From positions 4,164,501 through 4,228,500 of the forward strand of contig JAZGTN010000028.1 in assembly GCA_037783415.1 (NCBI GenBank): a stretch of 64,000 nt of DNA. Direction: 5' to 3'. Position numbers and translations under genes: made by a program. This stretch comes from Leptasterias polaris. Lineage: Eukaryota > Echinodermata > Asteroidea > Forcipulatida > Asteriidae. This document shows, in pieces, positions 1 to 12,195 of this stretch. The notes under the pieces were generated by a model. It was not told where the DNA came from and did not search any database. It saw only the letters and a list, made by a program, of their open reading frames with translations. Each line of letters opens with the position of its first letter. Position 1 is the first letter of the stretch.

Positions 1-933
1 AAAACGAATTTCCACGAGAAATGGAATACTTTATGTGGGTTCGTCCTCAGAGCACGGTAAATAAATGTCTTGCATTCGACACAACAAAAAATGTATCAAC
101 GAAAGTTACAGCGTTCTCCCTCAACAGTGGTCCACTGGCCAAATGCTAGTTAAACAACTAAGGACCAGCCAGAGTTATCTCTAAGTGGTCCGGCTGGCTA
201 GTCAGCTAGTTCAGAGTTGAAAAGTGTTTCTGTTTAAATATGAAACATGGAATAGTGGGGAAAAACTGACGGACAAGTGCAACGACAAGCTAACTAGTCC
301 TGCTGGCTAGTCATTGAAAACGTTAAGGGCAAACCCTAAAGTGTGCTTTTATAAACTTTTGAGTATGGTTAAATTTAACTGGATGCAATCGTTTTCTGAG
401 TGGTGACTTGTAGTTTTAGAATGGGTGGGGGTTGGTGCAGAACCCAACCGGTAAAGCCACCGCGAAATGCTCCCTCCGACGGTCGCCCGCACCTTGTTTA
501 AACTTTCTCTCAAACAAGTAGACATCTCAGCGAAAACAACAAATCCAACAGATAAACATTACTTATTAACTCAATCAAGGTATAAAGCTATCAAATCAGG
601 GTAAAATGATTTTTTTTCAACTTAAGGCCACTCTGTGGTCAAGATGGCACCACCTTGATTACAGCGTTCCAGTTTGTACAACAACCACCCTTTGTGAGGC
701 ACACCGGTGTTCACATCAAAACAAGCTAGACTTTAGTCACTTCAAGCATTCCACAGTGGGCTTTTTATCCAGCCTTAAAAATAACAACATAAAATGAGCA
801 TGTAACCAAGCTCGTCTGATTAATAGTACTACCTGTGAAACTATTTGTAAGATGCCTAAAAATGGCGGCCAGAGCACCAAAACGAGTGAGGCAAACAGTT
901 CAAACCGTAAACAAACTTTTGTAAAAATTACCA
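1..933. other. Downstream flank of M6-like gene; includes a dispersed repeat
   Basis: No gene seen. Bases about 100-340 resemble 6752-6980 in M6 intron 1. Both start near ACAGTGGTCC and end with TCCTGCTGGCTAGTCA or TCCTGCTGGCTTGTCA, then a GTTAAGG(G/A)CAAACCC tail. It is therefore a local copy of a dispersed repeat. Confidence 0.5.
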
Positions 934-1306
934 TTAAAGGCACTGTACACGTTTGGTAATTACTCAAAATATATATTAGCATAAAAACTTACTTTGTAAC
1001 GAGCAACGGAGAGCTGTTGATAGTATAAAACATTGTGAGAAACGACTCCCTCTGAAGTAACGTAGTTTTTGAGAAAGAGGTAATTTCTCACTAAAATAAT
1101 AAAATTCTTCTGGCCAGAAGCCTTTTATTCCTACCTGAAAGCACACTAATTTGTACAAGGGTGTTTTTGCTTTCATCATTTTCTTGCAACTTCAATGACC
1201 AATTGAGCTCAAATTTTCACAGGCTTGTTATTTTATGCATATGTTGGGATACACCAAGTGAGAATACTGGTCTTTGACAATTACAAAACGTGTTCAGTGC
1301 CTTTAA
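934..1306. mobile_element. MITE, TTAAAGGCACTG family (copy A)
   Basis: About 373 bp with terminal inverted repeats: left TTAAAGGCACTGTACACG, right CGTGTTCAGTGCCTTTAA. Nearly the same sequence recurs at 15665-16041. No coding potential. The TTAA at each end is palindromic, so the target duplication (TTAA or TA) cannot be decided. Lies downstream of the M6 stop codon and could be in its 3' UTR. Confidence 0.8.
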
Positions 1307-1684
1307 TGCATTCATCACTGACGTCACGAAATGAGACTTTAGTAAAAGTCGTATAATAATGCAAGCGGTCAGAAGAGTAGGCCCCCTATGGAAGATCTTT
1401 GTCCTTGAATTGTTGGTCAAAATGAATTTAGAATGCAATTAGAATGCTTGCTGAATGCTGACAGGTTTGTAGGGTTTATGCAGTGGGGCTCTTCGGAGGT
1501 TTGGACTTATAATTGAAAAAGACTAAATCGGCTCTTATAAATTAATGTCGTTCGACTTTTGATGACGGTGGTCAGACTACAGTTTCTTCTTCATCAAAGT
1601 CTACAAACATTTCAGGAAAGTGGCTTTGAATTTAATTGACAGTGAGTCCAGTTGACAACAGTTCTTTGTTTTGAATTGCACCGT
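1307..1684. other. Probable 3' UTR side of the M6-like gene
   Basis: Sequence just beyond the M6 stop codon. No repeat was recognised. No convincing AATAAA signal on the minus strand; an ATTAAA variant lies near 1632. The transcript end is undetermined. Confidence 0.3.
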
Positions 1685-2575
1685 TTATATGAAGTACTCG
1701 TTATAGCCTCGTGGTTGAGGCTGGGAAGCAGCGGAGGTCAGAGACGGCGCTGGTTCCGGCTCGCTGAAACTGGTGAGCGGGCGACCATTCCTCTCGTATC
1801 CCCCAGAGTGGTTGTTACCCCAGCGTCCGCCACCGAATACCCCGTCACTGTTTTCACCACTGCCAAGTTGGTTACTCCCATGTACGCTTCCACTGCCGTC
1901 GCCAGCATCCATAGGATCTCTGTCATAGTATAAACTGTGACTTGGCTTTGCGTTACCAGGATAATGGTCCTCACCGCTGTAGTTCATAGGCCTACTGTTC
2001 ACTGGGTAGTTACCGTTTGCATTCCCACCACTCGTGCTACTTGTATAACTTGGTGTCTGACCGTTCGGGTGTACAGCCCTGTAACTTGGTGGGGGTCCAA
2101 TGTCTGTTCCAGCGACACTCATCGCAGGTTCGTCTGTACCGTGTCGACTTCCCATGCTGGGTGGTACCATGACGTCTGGTCTCGGATGGAGCTGTTGTTC
2201 AGCGTAGTGGTTCTGCAGAGCGCCAACTGGTTCCCTGTCGTAGTTCAAGTTTAAATTGTTCATAGCATAAAGCTCATCTCCGCTCAATGCATCGTTGTTG
2301 TACGCTGTCATCCGCAGGGTGGACGCTGTACTATTAGCGCCAACGTGGTTGTTACCACCGCGAACACTCACGGATTTCAGAGATCCTTGTGATCCGCGGA
2401 GGACATTGTTTCTGCTACCCCTCAAGGAGCTTTTGGCGCGCATGGAGTGCCGACCACTTGCCCTTACCGACCCTGTGCGGACTAGATAGGCGCCAGACTT
2501 CCGATTGACGTAACCGTCCTTAAATCGATCCCGGAGTTTCGCAAAGTTGGCGGCGTAGTTTATCAGGAAATGCAG
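1685..2575 (-). CDS. M6-like terminal exon (end of TM4 and long cytoplasmic tail)
   Basis: 891 nt in one open frame from acceptor CCACAG to the TAA at 1687-1685. The first 19 residues complete TM4 (LHFLINYAANFAKLRDRFK). The remainder is a low-hydrophobicity tail with an Arg/Ser-rich stretch (SSLRGSRNNVLRGSQGSLKS), a PPSY motif near residue 393, Gly/Asn/Ser-rich segments and a hydrophobic C-terminus ending EYFI. Short vertebrate PLP/M6 proteins end soon after TM4. The last exon makes up more than half the protein. Confidence 0.88.
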   Translation of the reverse strand: MHFLINYAANFAKLRDRFKDGYVNRKSGAYLVRTGSVRASGRHSMRAKSSLRGSRNNVLRGSQGSLKSVSVRGGNNHVGANSTASTLRMTAYNNDALSGDELYAMNNLNLNYDREPVGALQNHYAEQQLHPRPDVMVPPSMGSRHGTDEPAMSVAGTDIGPPPSYRAVHPNGQTPSYTSSTSGGNANGNYPVNSRPMNYSGEDHYPGNAKPSHSLYYDRDPMDAGDGSGSVHGSNQLGSGENSDGVFGGGRWGNNHSGGYERNGRPLTSFSEPEPAPSLTSAASQPQPRGYNEYFI

Positions 2576-5500
2576 CTGTGGTAAAGAAGATAATATTTTG
2601 ATCAGTTAAACCCATCCACCCTGCCCTAAACTTTCAATTTTAATCCTTTTCACACGAGAGCAATTTAGCAGAGGTCCCTTGCTTTATTTAACGAATTGCA
2701 CCTCGTGTGAAAGGACAACAATGTTTGGACGGTCCAGGGTTCCTCGTGAAATCTTCTCAAAAAACATTTCGGAAGAACTTTTTGACATACCTCTTTTCGG
2801 TATCCTTAACCTTTTGTTGTTATGTTACACGGACATCATTCGTTTAAATTGATAGTTTATTTTTGTAGATTGTACAGTATAACACTCAAGATTTATAATC
2901 AAAGTTTCCAAATTGGTTGTATTTATATTGACTTCTTACCATTGATAATGTGACGAAAACCGCTGCAAAGAATGCCAATGAATACCACAAGAGGACATTC
3001 TGCAAAAGTAACAACAATATAATTTATTTTTGTTTTTTTAATCTTCAGACAATAAAAACATCTTAACCAGGAGTAGTCCCAGGAAGTACAAAAGTGTAAA
3101 CAAAATTGAGTTAACAAAAAGTCTTCCACAAGCCCCTGGTACGTAAATAAACCAAAAGAATTGTCAATGAAAAAAAATGACTTTTATTGTTTTACTTACA
3201 CTGTTACACAAACTGTCCAGTTCCGTGCCGCAGATTTTGTCACTGTTCTGCGAGGTACTACTGTAACCTGCATCAACTAGAGCTGAAAACACCAACAAGA
3301 TATATTCAACGTTAATGATTACCAAACCAGATGTTACAAGCATCTATTGAGCGGTTAATAAAGTTGAGTATTCCATATTATAAGAAATCTGTATTAAAAT
3401 CACGACAGCTTACTTTGTGTATCTGTTGTCCAATTTCCGGACATGTATGTACCGGTACAAGCCATGTGTGATTAAATGAATTTAGTTCTTTACTCTTTAC
3501 TAGAGCACAACGTCTGCTATCAACACCGTTACCAGAACCAACACCATTCACTAATGACCACGGCCATAGCAAAAGCTACTTAATCCGAATGAGATACGAT
3601 GACGTCTTACCCCATTGTTTCAGCTCAATGCATAGCGGTTCTTTATCATCTGATTGGTAATACCGGGCTTCGCATACGCCACGCCTCTGGATGTAGAAGA
3701 AGATTATGGGTACCAGCGAAACGAAACTCAGCGCTAGCCATACAAGGAACAGTACATACACGATGATCATGAACTGCAAATTAAAAACAAAAAACTTAAG
3801 CTGCATGATAAGTAATTTTTTTGCAGAGAAAACAGAAATTAATACACGAAGTTCTGATGATTATTATTGTGTTGTATAGTGTTGTATAGTATAGTTCTGA
3901 CTATTTGTTTTCAAAGGAAAAATCTGCGATGGCCCTATAGCCAAATATCTTTCTGATGACATAATCTGACTGTGTGCCAAATCAAAGGCACAATCCCATC
4001 ACCTACATGCCGTACTATTGGGTTTTACAAATTAAAATTTCTTACCAGCCCAGTTTGGCATCTTCCTTTGGCCCTTGTGTTGAATCTCGACATAAACTCC
4101 TTCCTGACAGCTCCTGTACCAAGGCATGATATCCCAAATAACGCTATGGCAATCAGTGCCATTATTGGACACTCCACGTAGCAGGCTATCGCAATGTATC
4201 CAATCCTATAGCAAAGAAACAACATACATACACAAAAATAAAAGACTGCTGTAGACTGGGGGAAAATAACCAGTAAATATCAAGCAACGTTGAAAGTGGT
4301 GATGTGCTGAAGATTGGCCCCTGTATAGTCTTTTTCAAAGGCTAAATAAATGCCATGAGTTTTTAGGATTTATACGATTTATAGGATCACAAGAATATTT
4401 TAAATGTTGTGAAGTTATTTAAACTGATTGGTTTGTAATGGATTGACGTACGGTTTTGAATTTATCAAAAGTTGTTATTCAACCTTGTCTGATTGTTGTC
4501 ATATGGAGTAGACTAGAGATCCATCCCTAATACTTGTTATACAAATGTTTTTAATTCATATAGTGTGGGAAAACTGTGTATATATACATGTACGAAGATG
4601 TTTGCATTCGTCGGCCATACAACTAGCACTGGATGGGGAAGATAGGGGAAATATTATGGGAATCGTGCCTTGGATGATACCAGCATTAACACTCAGTATT
4701 TCATGAGGAGTATATTTGTGTATATGACTATCGAAGATTTGAATTTTGAAAAATTAAAGGTAAAAAGCAATTTTCCGCAAGATTGCCGCCATTGCTTGTT
4801 ATTACCTCTATGTTTTCTGTGATGTTCCTATAAAGCCAACTATCTTTCCCATGACACACTCTGACTGTGTGGGAATTCCATGCTTGTATCATCAGAGATA
4901 CGATAAAATAACTGCAGTGCATAACTGACCTTAATTGCCGACGTTTATTTATAGTTTAGAATAAACTCTTACCAATCATCCATGGAATCACTAATCAGCG
5001 TCTGACTGAAGAGTTCCGATGTTTGTTGACCGGCGATTACGGCAGCGATACAGAACAGAACTGCCCCTCCAACGAACGCCATTGTAGCTAAGAGGCTCGG
5101 GCATGGGCATCTGATGCAACAGGTCCTGCAAGGCCCGGGAACTGAAATAAAAATACATAAACATTGCGAGATGATCATGGAGTTTATATTCAATTATTCT
5201 TTCTACTCAAGGAATAGACCAATTAAAAAGGGGTTGATACTGAATGAAATAGAACTGTGCTACAAAATGTATAATGTCATGCCGTATTAAGGTCTTAAAG
5301 ATGCTAGTAATTTTTTTGCGGATTTGACCCAAACATTTAGATTAAAACTGTAAATAGTTATTTCTATAGATTTGCGAATTGAAAGGTGTAAGCTTTCATT
5401 TAAGGTATCATGGGGGGGGGGGGGGATCCACTTAATGGTGATAGGCCTTTAATTGTACACACAATTTGTCATTTAACATGTTTTTTAGTTTGCAACCAAC

Positions 5501-8292
5501 AATACATAACGTACTCTGTAAAAAGAATTGTTTAGAGGAAAAAGAAGTTTAGAAAAAAAAAAATCAGGAAAAATTGGGCCATGCAACTTTTAAGGTTACC
5601 TGGTTATGGAGCACTCCAAACAAATATAAGGATAACAATCCGCCATCGTGACATAGATGATATATATTACAACAAATTACGAAATGTCACATTACGGGTA
5701 TAATAGATTGGCCCATATACAACATGGAACCATAAATCTGACTGTTAACAGTCTGGTCCCACATAAGAGATGTTACCAATGTACAGGAAACCAGAAAAAT
5801 ATGACCACCATCGTGGACAAAAAAGATGCATGTGTCAGTTTATTAGACTCTTATAAAAAAGGCTTATCAGACCATTTTATGAAGCACAGCACACTTTAAA
5901 CGCGCCTATCATGTCCACCATTTAGGGAGTCAAAATGTACGTAAGCGGTCTAATACTCATTTTACAGGTCTCTTATTGTCGGCTCATAACTGGCCACAAA
6001 ATACCCTCCCTAAAAACCCACGCAAAACAATGGTCCGGTCTTATGGGAGACGATAAACATGTGTTTCTGCATTTCTCTGCGGTCCGCGGTGACTCCATCA
6101 TGGTTCCACTGGGAAACATTAAGAACGTTCCAGCTGCTCACAAATACATGTCTAGATCTTATTAGAAGAGCGTGATTCATGTACCAAGAAGTCAAATCAG
6201 TAGAACTCACTTATTATAATAAATCTTATGTATGCTCACTATATATACAGGCCTATATCACTGTCCTTCCATGTAATATTCTTTCTGAAGGATAAAAAGT
6301 GCCCCCCCCCCTCCACAATATAACCCCTTTGTCAACAAATGTGTCAACAATATTTAAAAAAATAATAATAAATAACGAGGTGTGTAATAAGGAACTGAAG
6401 TTATCTGACATATTATTATTGTGCCCAAAAGTCTTTCTTTAACCAGCGGGGTTTGTCACGCCAGCTGTTGGGCTCTTAAACATCTGAACCCAACAGTAAA
6501 TCAAATTTAGACTCCCCAAGGGAGGCCATTATTATGCAGAATGACATCGTGACCCTCGATAGAGGTTTGGTTTGGGATTATTCAAAACAAAACAGGTTTT
6601 TTGGTGATAATTGGTTTTTTAAAAATCTGCTGCATTTCAGGTAAAGGTCGTGTGAACTCCTGACTCTCAGATAAAGGTCGTGTGAACTTCTGAACTACTT
6701 TGGAAGATTTGGAGATTTTCCTTGGATAGATGACTGCTAATAATAGACAGAGTTCTACCTTAACAGTGGTCCGCTGGTCAAATGCCAGTAAAACACCCGA
6801 GAACCAGGCAACATTCTAGGTATATAGTCAGGCTGGCTATTAATCAGTGTTGAAAATCATCCTTTTTGGAACCGAATTTCAAGTATGGACTAGTGAAAAA
6901 GCTGGTCGACTCATGAAATGACAGCTAAGCTAACTGGTCCTGCTGGCTTGTCACTTAAAAAGTTAAGGACAAACCCCGATTGACACACCGACATGCCTGA
7001 AAAATAAAGTTAAATTTCCATTATAATAGGAATATACTTGCACACGATGAAATTCTCCACGGCAATTGGGTAGAGGTCATGATCTGTAGAGCCTAGAGGT
7101 CATGACCTGAAGAGGTCATGGTCAATTCTGTCTTGGTCTTGGTGCATTTAATGTCTCTCCTTTATGGTATTGAATATTGCTCCTCTACGAAGAATTTACT
7201 TTGACCGTATTACACACTCGAGTCATGTTTCCATTTTTTTTTCAAATGATAAGTGATTGTTACTCACATAGTGGGAATTTGTGAACACGCAAAGTGAAGA
7301 ATTCCAACACGCACTGATTGAAACTCCCTGAGTGTGTGGCGCAATAAAAACAATGGCACGTGGTGTAAATGTCACGAACCACTCTCAATACAGCACAACA
7401 CTACGCATGATGGGATAAACATTGTGATGACAGCCAATAATGTTACAAGCTTTATACGACAGCTAAACTTGTCTAGACTGTATACCTTCCTCAAAATGTA
7501 ATATACTGGGTTTTCTAGCTGGATTCGTTGAGTTTTGATTGGCACAATTTTGCACTCATGCATGAACCGTGGAGAGAGTATGTCACGAATCACAAAACGT
7601 CACTAAGAGTATAAAGACTATCGTGAAAAAAAAATATTATTGTCGTGCGAAAACGCATGACAGTCGGCTGGTACCCAGCACGACGGCATACATCATGCAG
7701 TTCTATAATCAATGAATGGCTTCTTGGTACCCGTGATGGTCATTGATATTGTAGAGAGACTTGATTTTAGTGATCCAGACAGTTCCATTGACAAAATTCA
7801 GGTCAGTTATTCCCAGACGTACAACCATTAAACAAGGAGAAAATATCATAACATTAACAGCATGACGTACCCGGATGTACAAAAACCACAAAATACTCGA
7901 TTTATCGTCAAAGTTCAACATACAACATGACTTGTATAGGCCTACATTTAAAAACTTTACATTATAGAGTTGTCAAAGTAAATTTATCGCCTAGTATAAC
8001 TTGAAAATTTGTGATTTAGGCCTATATAACATTATGGTTTATTCAATATCCGTGAGTTTAAATTAAACCATGCTTAAACCATTAAACGTAATCAATCGTT
8101 TTACAAATCTACAATCAACAAAGATGGCGGTGTGGGAGTTCAGTAACACCGCGGATATAGTCCGCATTCGACGTAATGATAAAATAATACATGAAATTTA
8201 AACCCACTGCCAGGACCTCCATGATTAAACTTACCTGAATATGGTTCTTCATAATAGACAGATTCCCCAGCAATACTTCCAGCAACCGACAT
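1685..8292 (-). CDS. M6-like (PLP/GPM6 family): Proteolipid protein / neuronal membrane glycoprotein M6-like, seven coding exons, 527 aa
   Basis: Coding exons (minus strand) are 8292-8235, 5141-4973, 4205-4046, 3773-3611, 3282-3200, 2999-2940 and 2575-1685. All junctions have AG acceptors and GTAAG donors. They sum to 1584 nt with one open frame. Seen: a Cys cluster (C24, C27, C28, C31, C33) just before TM1 (about 36-60), as in palmitoylated PLP N-termini; TM2 (about 77-103) followed by GAVR and a KGRCQTG loop; TM3 (about 131-156); a large extracellular loop with C163, C177, C201 (ICG) and C209 (LC), matching the four disulfide cysteines of PLP; TM4 (about 213-242), ending in an NFAKLRDRFK stretch like the family's last helix. 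Known for the family: tetraspan membrane proteins of neurons and glia affecting membrane traffic, filopodia and adhesion. Odd: a tail of about 275 residues rich in Ser, Asn, Gly, Pro and Tyr, with a PPSY motif. The start has a good context (TCACCATGT); no other ATG lies close upstream in frame. The 5' UTR and promoter are unresolved. Confidence 0.9.
2940..2999 (-). CDS. M6-like coding exon 6 (TM4 first half)
   Basis: 60 nt, phase 0 on both sides, between acceptor TTTTGCAG and donor GTAAG. Encodes NVLLWYSLAFFAAVFVTLSM, which joins LHFLINYAANFAKL of the last exon to complete TM4. Confidence 0.85.
3200..3282 (-). CDS. M6-like coding exon 5 (extracellular loop)
   Basis: 83 nt between acceptor TTTTCAG and donor GTAAGT. 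Encodes the loop segment with KICGTELDSLCNS, which contributes C201 and C209. The ICG...LC spacing parallels the VCG...IC pair of vertebrate PLP. Too short to show up as a long ORF; identified from splice sites and phase. Confidence 0.85.
3611..3773 (-). CDS. M6-like coding exon 4 (TM3 and start of large loop)
   Basis: 163 nt between acceptor TTTGCAG and donor GTAAG. Encodes TM3 (FMIIVYVLFLVWLALSFVSL and following) and the first two loop cysteines, C163 and C177. Ends in phase 1. Confidence 0.9.
4046..4205 (-). CDS. M6-like coding exon 3 (TM2 and cytoplasmic loop)
   Basis: 160 nt between acceptor GCTATAG and donor GTAAG. Encodes TM2 (IGYIAIACYVECPIMALIAI) and the conserved-looking GAVRKEF / KGRCQTG intracellular loop. 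The GAVR motif after TM2 is shared with vertebrate PLP/M6. Ends in phase 0. Confidence 0.9.
4973..5141 (-). CDS. M6-like coding exon 2 (Cys cluster and TM1)
   Basis: 169 nt between acceptor TTTCAG and donor GTAAG. Encodes VPGPCRTCCIRCPCPS, then TM1 (LLATMAFVGGAVLFCIAAVI). Cysteine-rich sequence directly before TM1 is the palmitoylated region of PLP-family proteins. Ends in phase 2. Confidence 0.9.
5142..8234 (-). other. M6-like intron 1
   Basis: Large first intron of about 3.1 kb. Holds a G homopolymer near 5411-5425, a C homopolymer near 6302-6311, the dispersed repeat at 6752-6980 and a short run of AGGTCATGA words near 7075-7125. No additional exon was recognised. Confidence 0.6.
6752..6980. 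repeat. Dispersed repeat, second copy of the 100-340 sequence
   Basis: Shares the order of motifs with bases 100-340: ACAGTGGTCC, GGTCAAATGCCAGT, AGTCAGGCTGGCTA, CAGCTAAGCTAACTGGTCC, GTTAAGGACAAACCCC. Diverged; no inverted ends were identified. Confidence 0.5.
8235..8292 (-). CDS. M6-like coding exon 1
   Basis: 58 nt encode the first 19 residues, a short cytoplasmic N-terminus with SVYYEEPYS, followed by donor GTAAGT at 8234. The exon ends in phase 1. The ATG at 8292 is the first ATG of the frame. Sequence upstream is presumably 5' UTR, but no promoter element could be assigned. Confidence 0.8.
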
Positions 8293-10139
8293 GGTGAAGT
8301 AGTGTTCAAAAAGGGAACTAAACCGGATCAAAATAAAAATGTTTCACAGCATCAATCTGTGAATTGATAAATTCCGCTTACACGGAAGATGCGTGCACAA
8401 CGCACAACAAACGCAGAGTGGCCAGTTCAAGATGGAGAAGTCCTACTGTTGATACAGATGTTTATCATCTTTCAATTCAACCATACTGAGTCCCAGAGGA
8501 TGATGAGCTGGATCCAATGGCAGTCAGAATAACGGCTTAATTTGGTTCAGTCAATCACTCCTGTCTTTAAAGGTTAATTTGATCACAAAGTGCGGGTGGC
8601 GATGATGACATGGAATGCACGTACAATGTGTACGACACGAAGCGACTACGGGAATTGTACGTGTATTCTCTCCACACTATTATAATATCACTCACTCGTC
8701 GGTATGCTGATGATGGCGGGTGATGTATCACAAAATATTTGTCTAAACTCGTCAGGTCCTCGATCTGCTACAAAGTACGGGTCGACAGTTGAGCGTGTGA
8801 ACCACCTGATTCAGTCCCTTCAACCCTCAAGGAGATATTAAGCAACTGAATATGGAACAATAAAGAACCGTTGGTGCACAAACTGATATTGGTTTACGCT
8901 GCCTATACAATTACTGTATTCGTATTGAACGTATGCGGGTGTGTACAATAGGAACGGTTGGACGCTGTGAATAGAGTTTACGTGACGTCATGTGTTTTGA
9001 TTGCGAAAGCCAAACAATGCATAGTGGTTCTCTGTTGGTCATTGGACCGGTAAGGAATACCTGTTGGGTGAATCAACATGAGGGAGGACGAAAATGTGAA
9101 TGTGGAGGTGAAGTTATTTCTAGCGTATTATGGATGAATAATCGGAAAATTATTTTGAGCTGTTGTGTAAATGATGAGAAATTTTTAACGATCACTTTGT
9201 GTTTTCTAAACCAACTCAACCCCTGGTGATATGCCAGGTGACAAAAAAGCACGCAGAAATGTCCACTAGCAACAATAACTTTCAATTGAAGGCTGAAAAA
9301 AAAATTAATTTAAAAAAGGGTTCCATCCCCAGTGATATATCCTACTTGAATTTCTTGTCTGTTCCTTGTGATTGAAGTAAATTGTTCTGGCAGTCTGGCA
9401 ACATTTTTTTTGTCCGCGACTTTAACATTTACATGAACTCTCACGTAGGCTGCATATAGAAAAATAAGTTTCAAAGTAAACTAAATGTCAATTACATAGG
9501 AACTAAATTCTCGTTTACATAAAGTAAATATTGCACTTTATGTATACATAGGGAGCTAAAAAACAGACAAGAATTTGACCTTCCAAGTGAATGTTTATAT
9601 ACAAGGCCTTATTAAGGGCAGTATATCGACAGTCATTAACACGTAATTTGCCTCAGACCGAGTGCCAAAGTTTGCCCAATTAGTGGTCGCTCGATAAAAA
9701 TAAGGACAGTACTTCATTCCGATTTCATATTACTTTTTAAAGTGGTATTCTACCTTTACGATAACTATTCTAGACTTTTGTGGATTTCAACAGACAGATA
9801 CTTGTCGAGCTTCGGTCATTGTTTAAGAGTTACCTTCTACGGTTATTTGGTATTGGCAATCAGCAGAGTTTTCTGCTGCGTCAGACGCTATGCAGGTAAT
9901 TACGTTGGACCCAATCTCCAATGAGTTTGTTTTCGTCTGAACATGTAACTGTGGGTGCGTTGCCGTCATTATCTGTTGCTGTTGCTGCCGGAATTTCTGC
10001 AGAAGAAGTAGGCAATCCTTTGTCTGTGATTACGGACATATCTACAGGACATTATGTATACGAATTCGTACAACACTACAACATGTGTAAAGTCGCCTTT
10101 AAACAATAATAATGATAAACGTAAGCGGAACTGAGTATA
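8293..10139. other. Upstream flank of M6-like gene, no gene recognised
   Basis: About 1.8 kb expected to hold the M6 5' UTR and promoter. No TATA box or CpG island could be assigned. The ORFs here are short, without domain features, and are judged to be noise. Confidence 0.4.
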
Positions 10140-10443
10140 ATGAATTTTGAGAAACTTTTAACTTCGAAGTACTACGGTTATGGAAAATATATCACTTTTT
10201 ATTCCCCAAAATTTGAATTTGAGAAGCGTTTCTGTCAGAAACGCTTCTCAGACTGTGTATTCCTATGGGGAATATTCTTCCTGAGTGGAAATATTCGCTC
10301 CGGTTTTTCGGTGATATCTCAAAAACGCGACCACCTTTTGAAGTGAAATTTTCACAGGTTAGTTTTATTGTATGTACCTGACATTTATATAGGATTAACA
10401 CAATCAGTAGGCTCCAATTACCAAACGTATGCAGCACCTTTAA
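10140..10443 (-). mobile_element. MITE with internal perfect hairpin (TTAAAGG family)
   Basis: Read on the minus strand it begins TTAAAGGTGCTGCATACG. Contains the hairpin GAGAAGCGTTTCT-GTC-AGAAACGCTTCTC (about 10219-10247). The same hairpin type recurs at 30743-31105 (AAACGTTTC...GAAACGTTT) and, degraded, near 42780. Non-coding. Confidence 0.65.
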
Positions 10444-12195
10444 CAACGAGCAGGATACTAGTCACAGAATGTACATGTGACATTGTAGTTTGGCTGGTAA
10501 ACTTGTTTTCGGGTAAGCATATTTATGTTGTGCTGAGCTAGTACTTTAGTGCGTATCTTTGAAACTGTCCTCTTCTGATTTTAGGCCTTTGCAGGTCTCT
10601 CTCGTCAGATCTTCATACAGCTCGATCCTGTTATGATTACATGTTGCATGCATGTGGGGGTGAGTAATGCGTCAAATGTCAAATTTGAAGGGTTGGGATG
10701 CCCAGAGCTTTTCCAGTCTTGCATCGAAGGATTTGACACTAGATAAACAACTAATGTAACGCCAAAGTTTGGGAGGATATTCCATTGATCGGATGGGAGA
10801 ACAGTTTTACATCTAATCGGTTTCTAGTCTTAGGTACTCATCATACTGATTGCCACTTGTGTTGTGTGTCGAATATTTTGAACATCTCGATCAATATCAC
10901 GATAAGCCCTTTCTCAGGCCGTTGTCATAGGGAAATCTATCCCCCGGAGATTCTGTCCCCCTTAATGGTAAAATAATTACCGTGGGCTGAAGGAGGATGA
11001 TTCAAAAGAGGGCGCTATCCAAAAGTTTGTGCACAGTTCCCTGTATGGGAGACAGAATTTCCGGGGGAGAGACTCTCCTGCCACACCGGTTTTGCGCAGT
11101 GTTAAGAATGTTTGGGAATTTTATAGGGCCTTTCTACTTGCTAATAAATTACAGCTTAATATTTGTTTCGTTCTTAGGTTTGCTCAGGTGAGTCAAAATG
11201 GGAAACCTGGCACTAGCCAACACCTTCCTAACTAAACAAAAATAAAAAATAAGGAAACTCAATGTGATAATTTTGTTTTTATAAAAAACGAAAGCTGTTT
11301 TCTATGCTGCTGTAAAACTCAAGAGGGCGCTATTCAACAAGGGCGCCAGTGAATTTCAGTTCTTGTCATAACTCCATACTGGGGTCTCCATAACTGTCAG
11401 GCAGCGAGTTTTTTTAATGAGAATTCCGCTCGAGATGATTCTTCCAGTCGTCCTAAGCCATTAACAAGAAGGACTTTCCCTTCGGCATGAAGACATTAAT
11501 TCAATTTGATTTAATTTTTTTGACTCTCGCCTGCAGCATTGGATGATTCGTGCATGTGTGTTGAACGAGGCTTTATGCAGACTAAGTGATTGACCAATCA
11601 GCTTAGGCTACTCTAGGATCTCAACCATAAACTTAGGCAAAACATCCTCTTTTTCAAGAGGGCGCTGTTATAACTTGTCGAAATCCCAACTCAACAGGCT
11701 GCACCACACTAAATAAACTCCCATAGCAACCAATACTAAGTGCGCTAAATATTCAAAAATACTCAAATAAGTAGCTCAAGTCTCCCGGCCTCTTGAAAAC
11801 CAATCAATAATATTTTTTGACAACTAAACTTTATAGTGATTTCTTTTCAATTTTATTTTTGGCAGGTCAACCGTTTGGAATTTTTGCTATATTAGGCCTA
11901 CCCCAGAAAAAACACCCCCGAGAATGTGTTTTTTCCCAAACCGACACAGCTAGCTGTCAGTTTTCATAAAGCACTTTTCCACTTCCCAAGCCAAATAGGG
12001 CGAACTAAAGCCTAAATTTATTAGGTCTCCTCAGAAGTTGAAGCACGGAACCCCCAGCAGGCTGTGATAACTTGCAATATTACACAGTCTAATAGTTACA
12101 TGATCCCCAAAACTTTATTATTATTTAACAAATTTTGAGTGCCTACAATTTTTGATATTCAGCTTGGTGCATGAATTTGTGCCAATTTAGTGCGA
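10444..12195. other. Intergenic, no gene; small inverted repeat and AGAGGGCGCT words
   Basis: An inverted pair at about 10935-10961 (CCCCCGGAGATTCTGTCCCC) and 11045-11072 (complement of the same with few changes) suggests a small fold-back or MITE remnant. AGAGGGCGCT occurs near 11005, 11322 and 11660. No coding region is supported. Confidence 0.4.

Noticed and set aside
9921..10109. 62-codon ORF with an Ala/Val-rich start
   Set aside because: No conserved motif, no splice partners, and no gene context on the plus strand.
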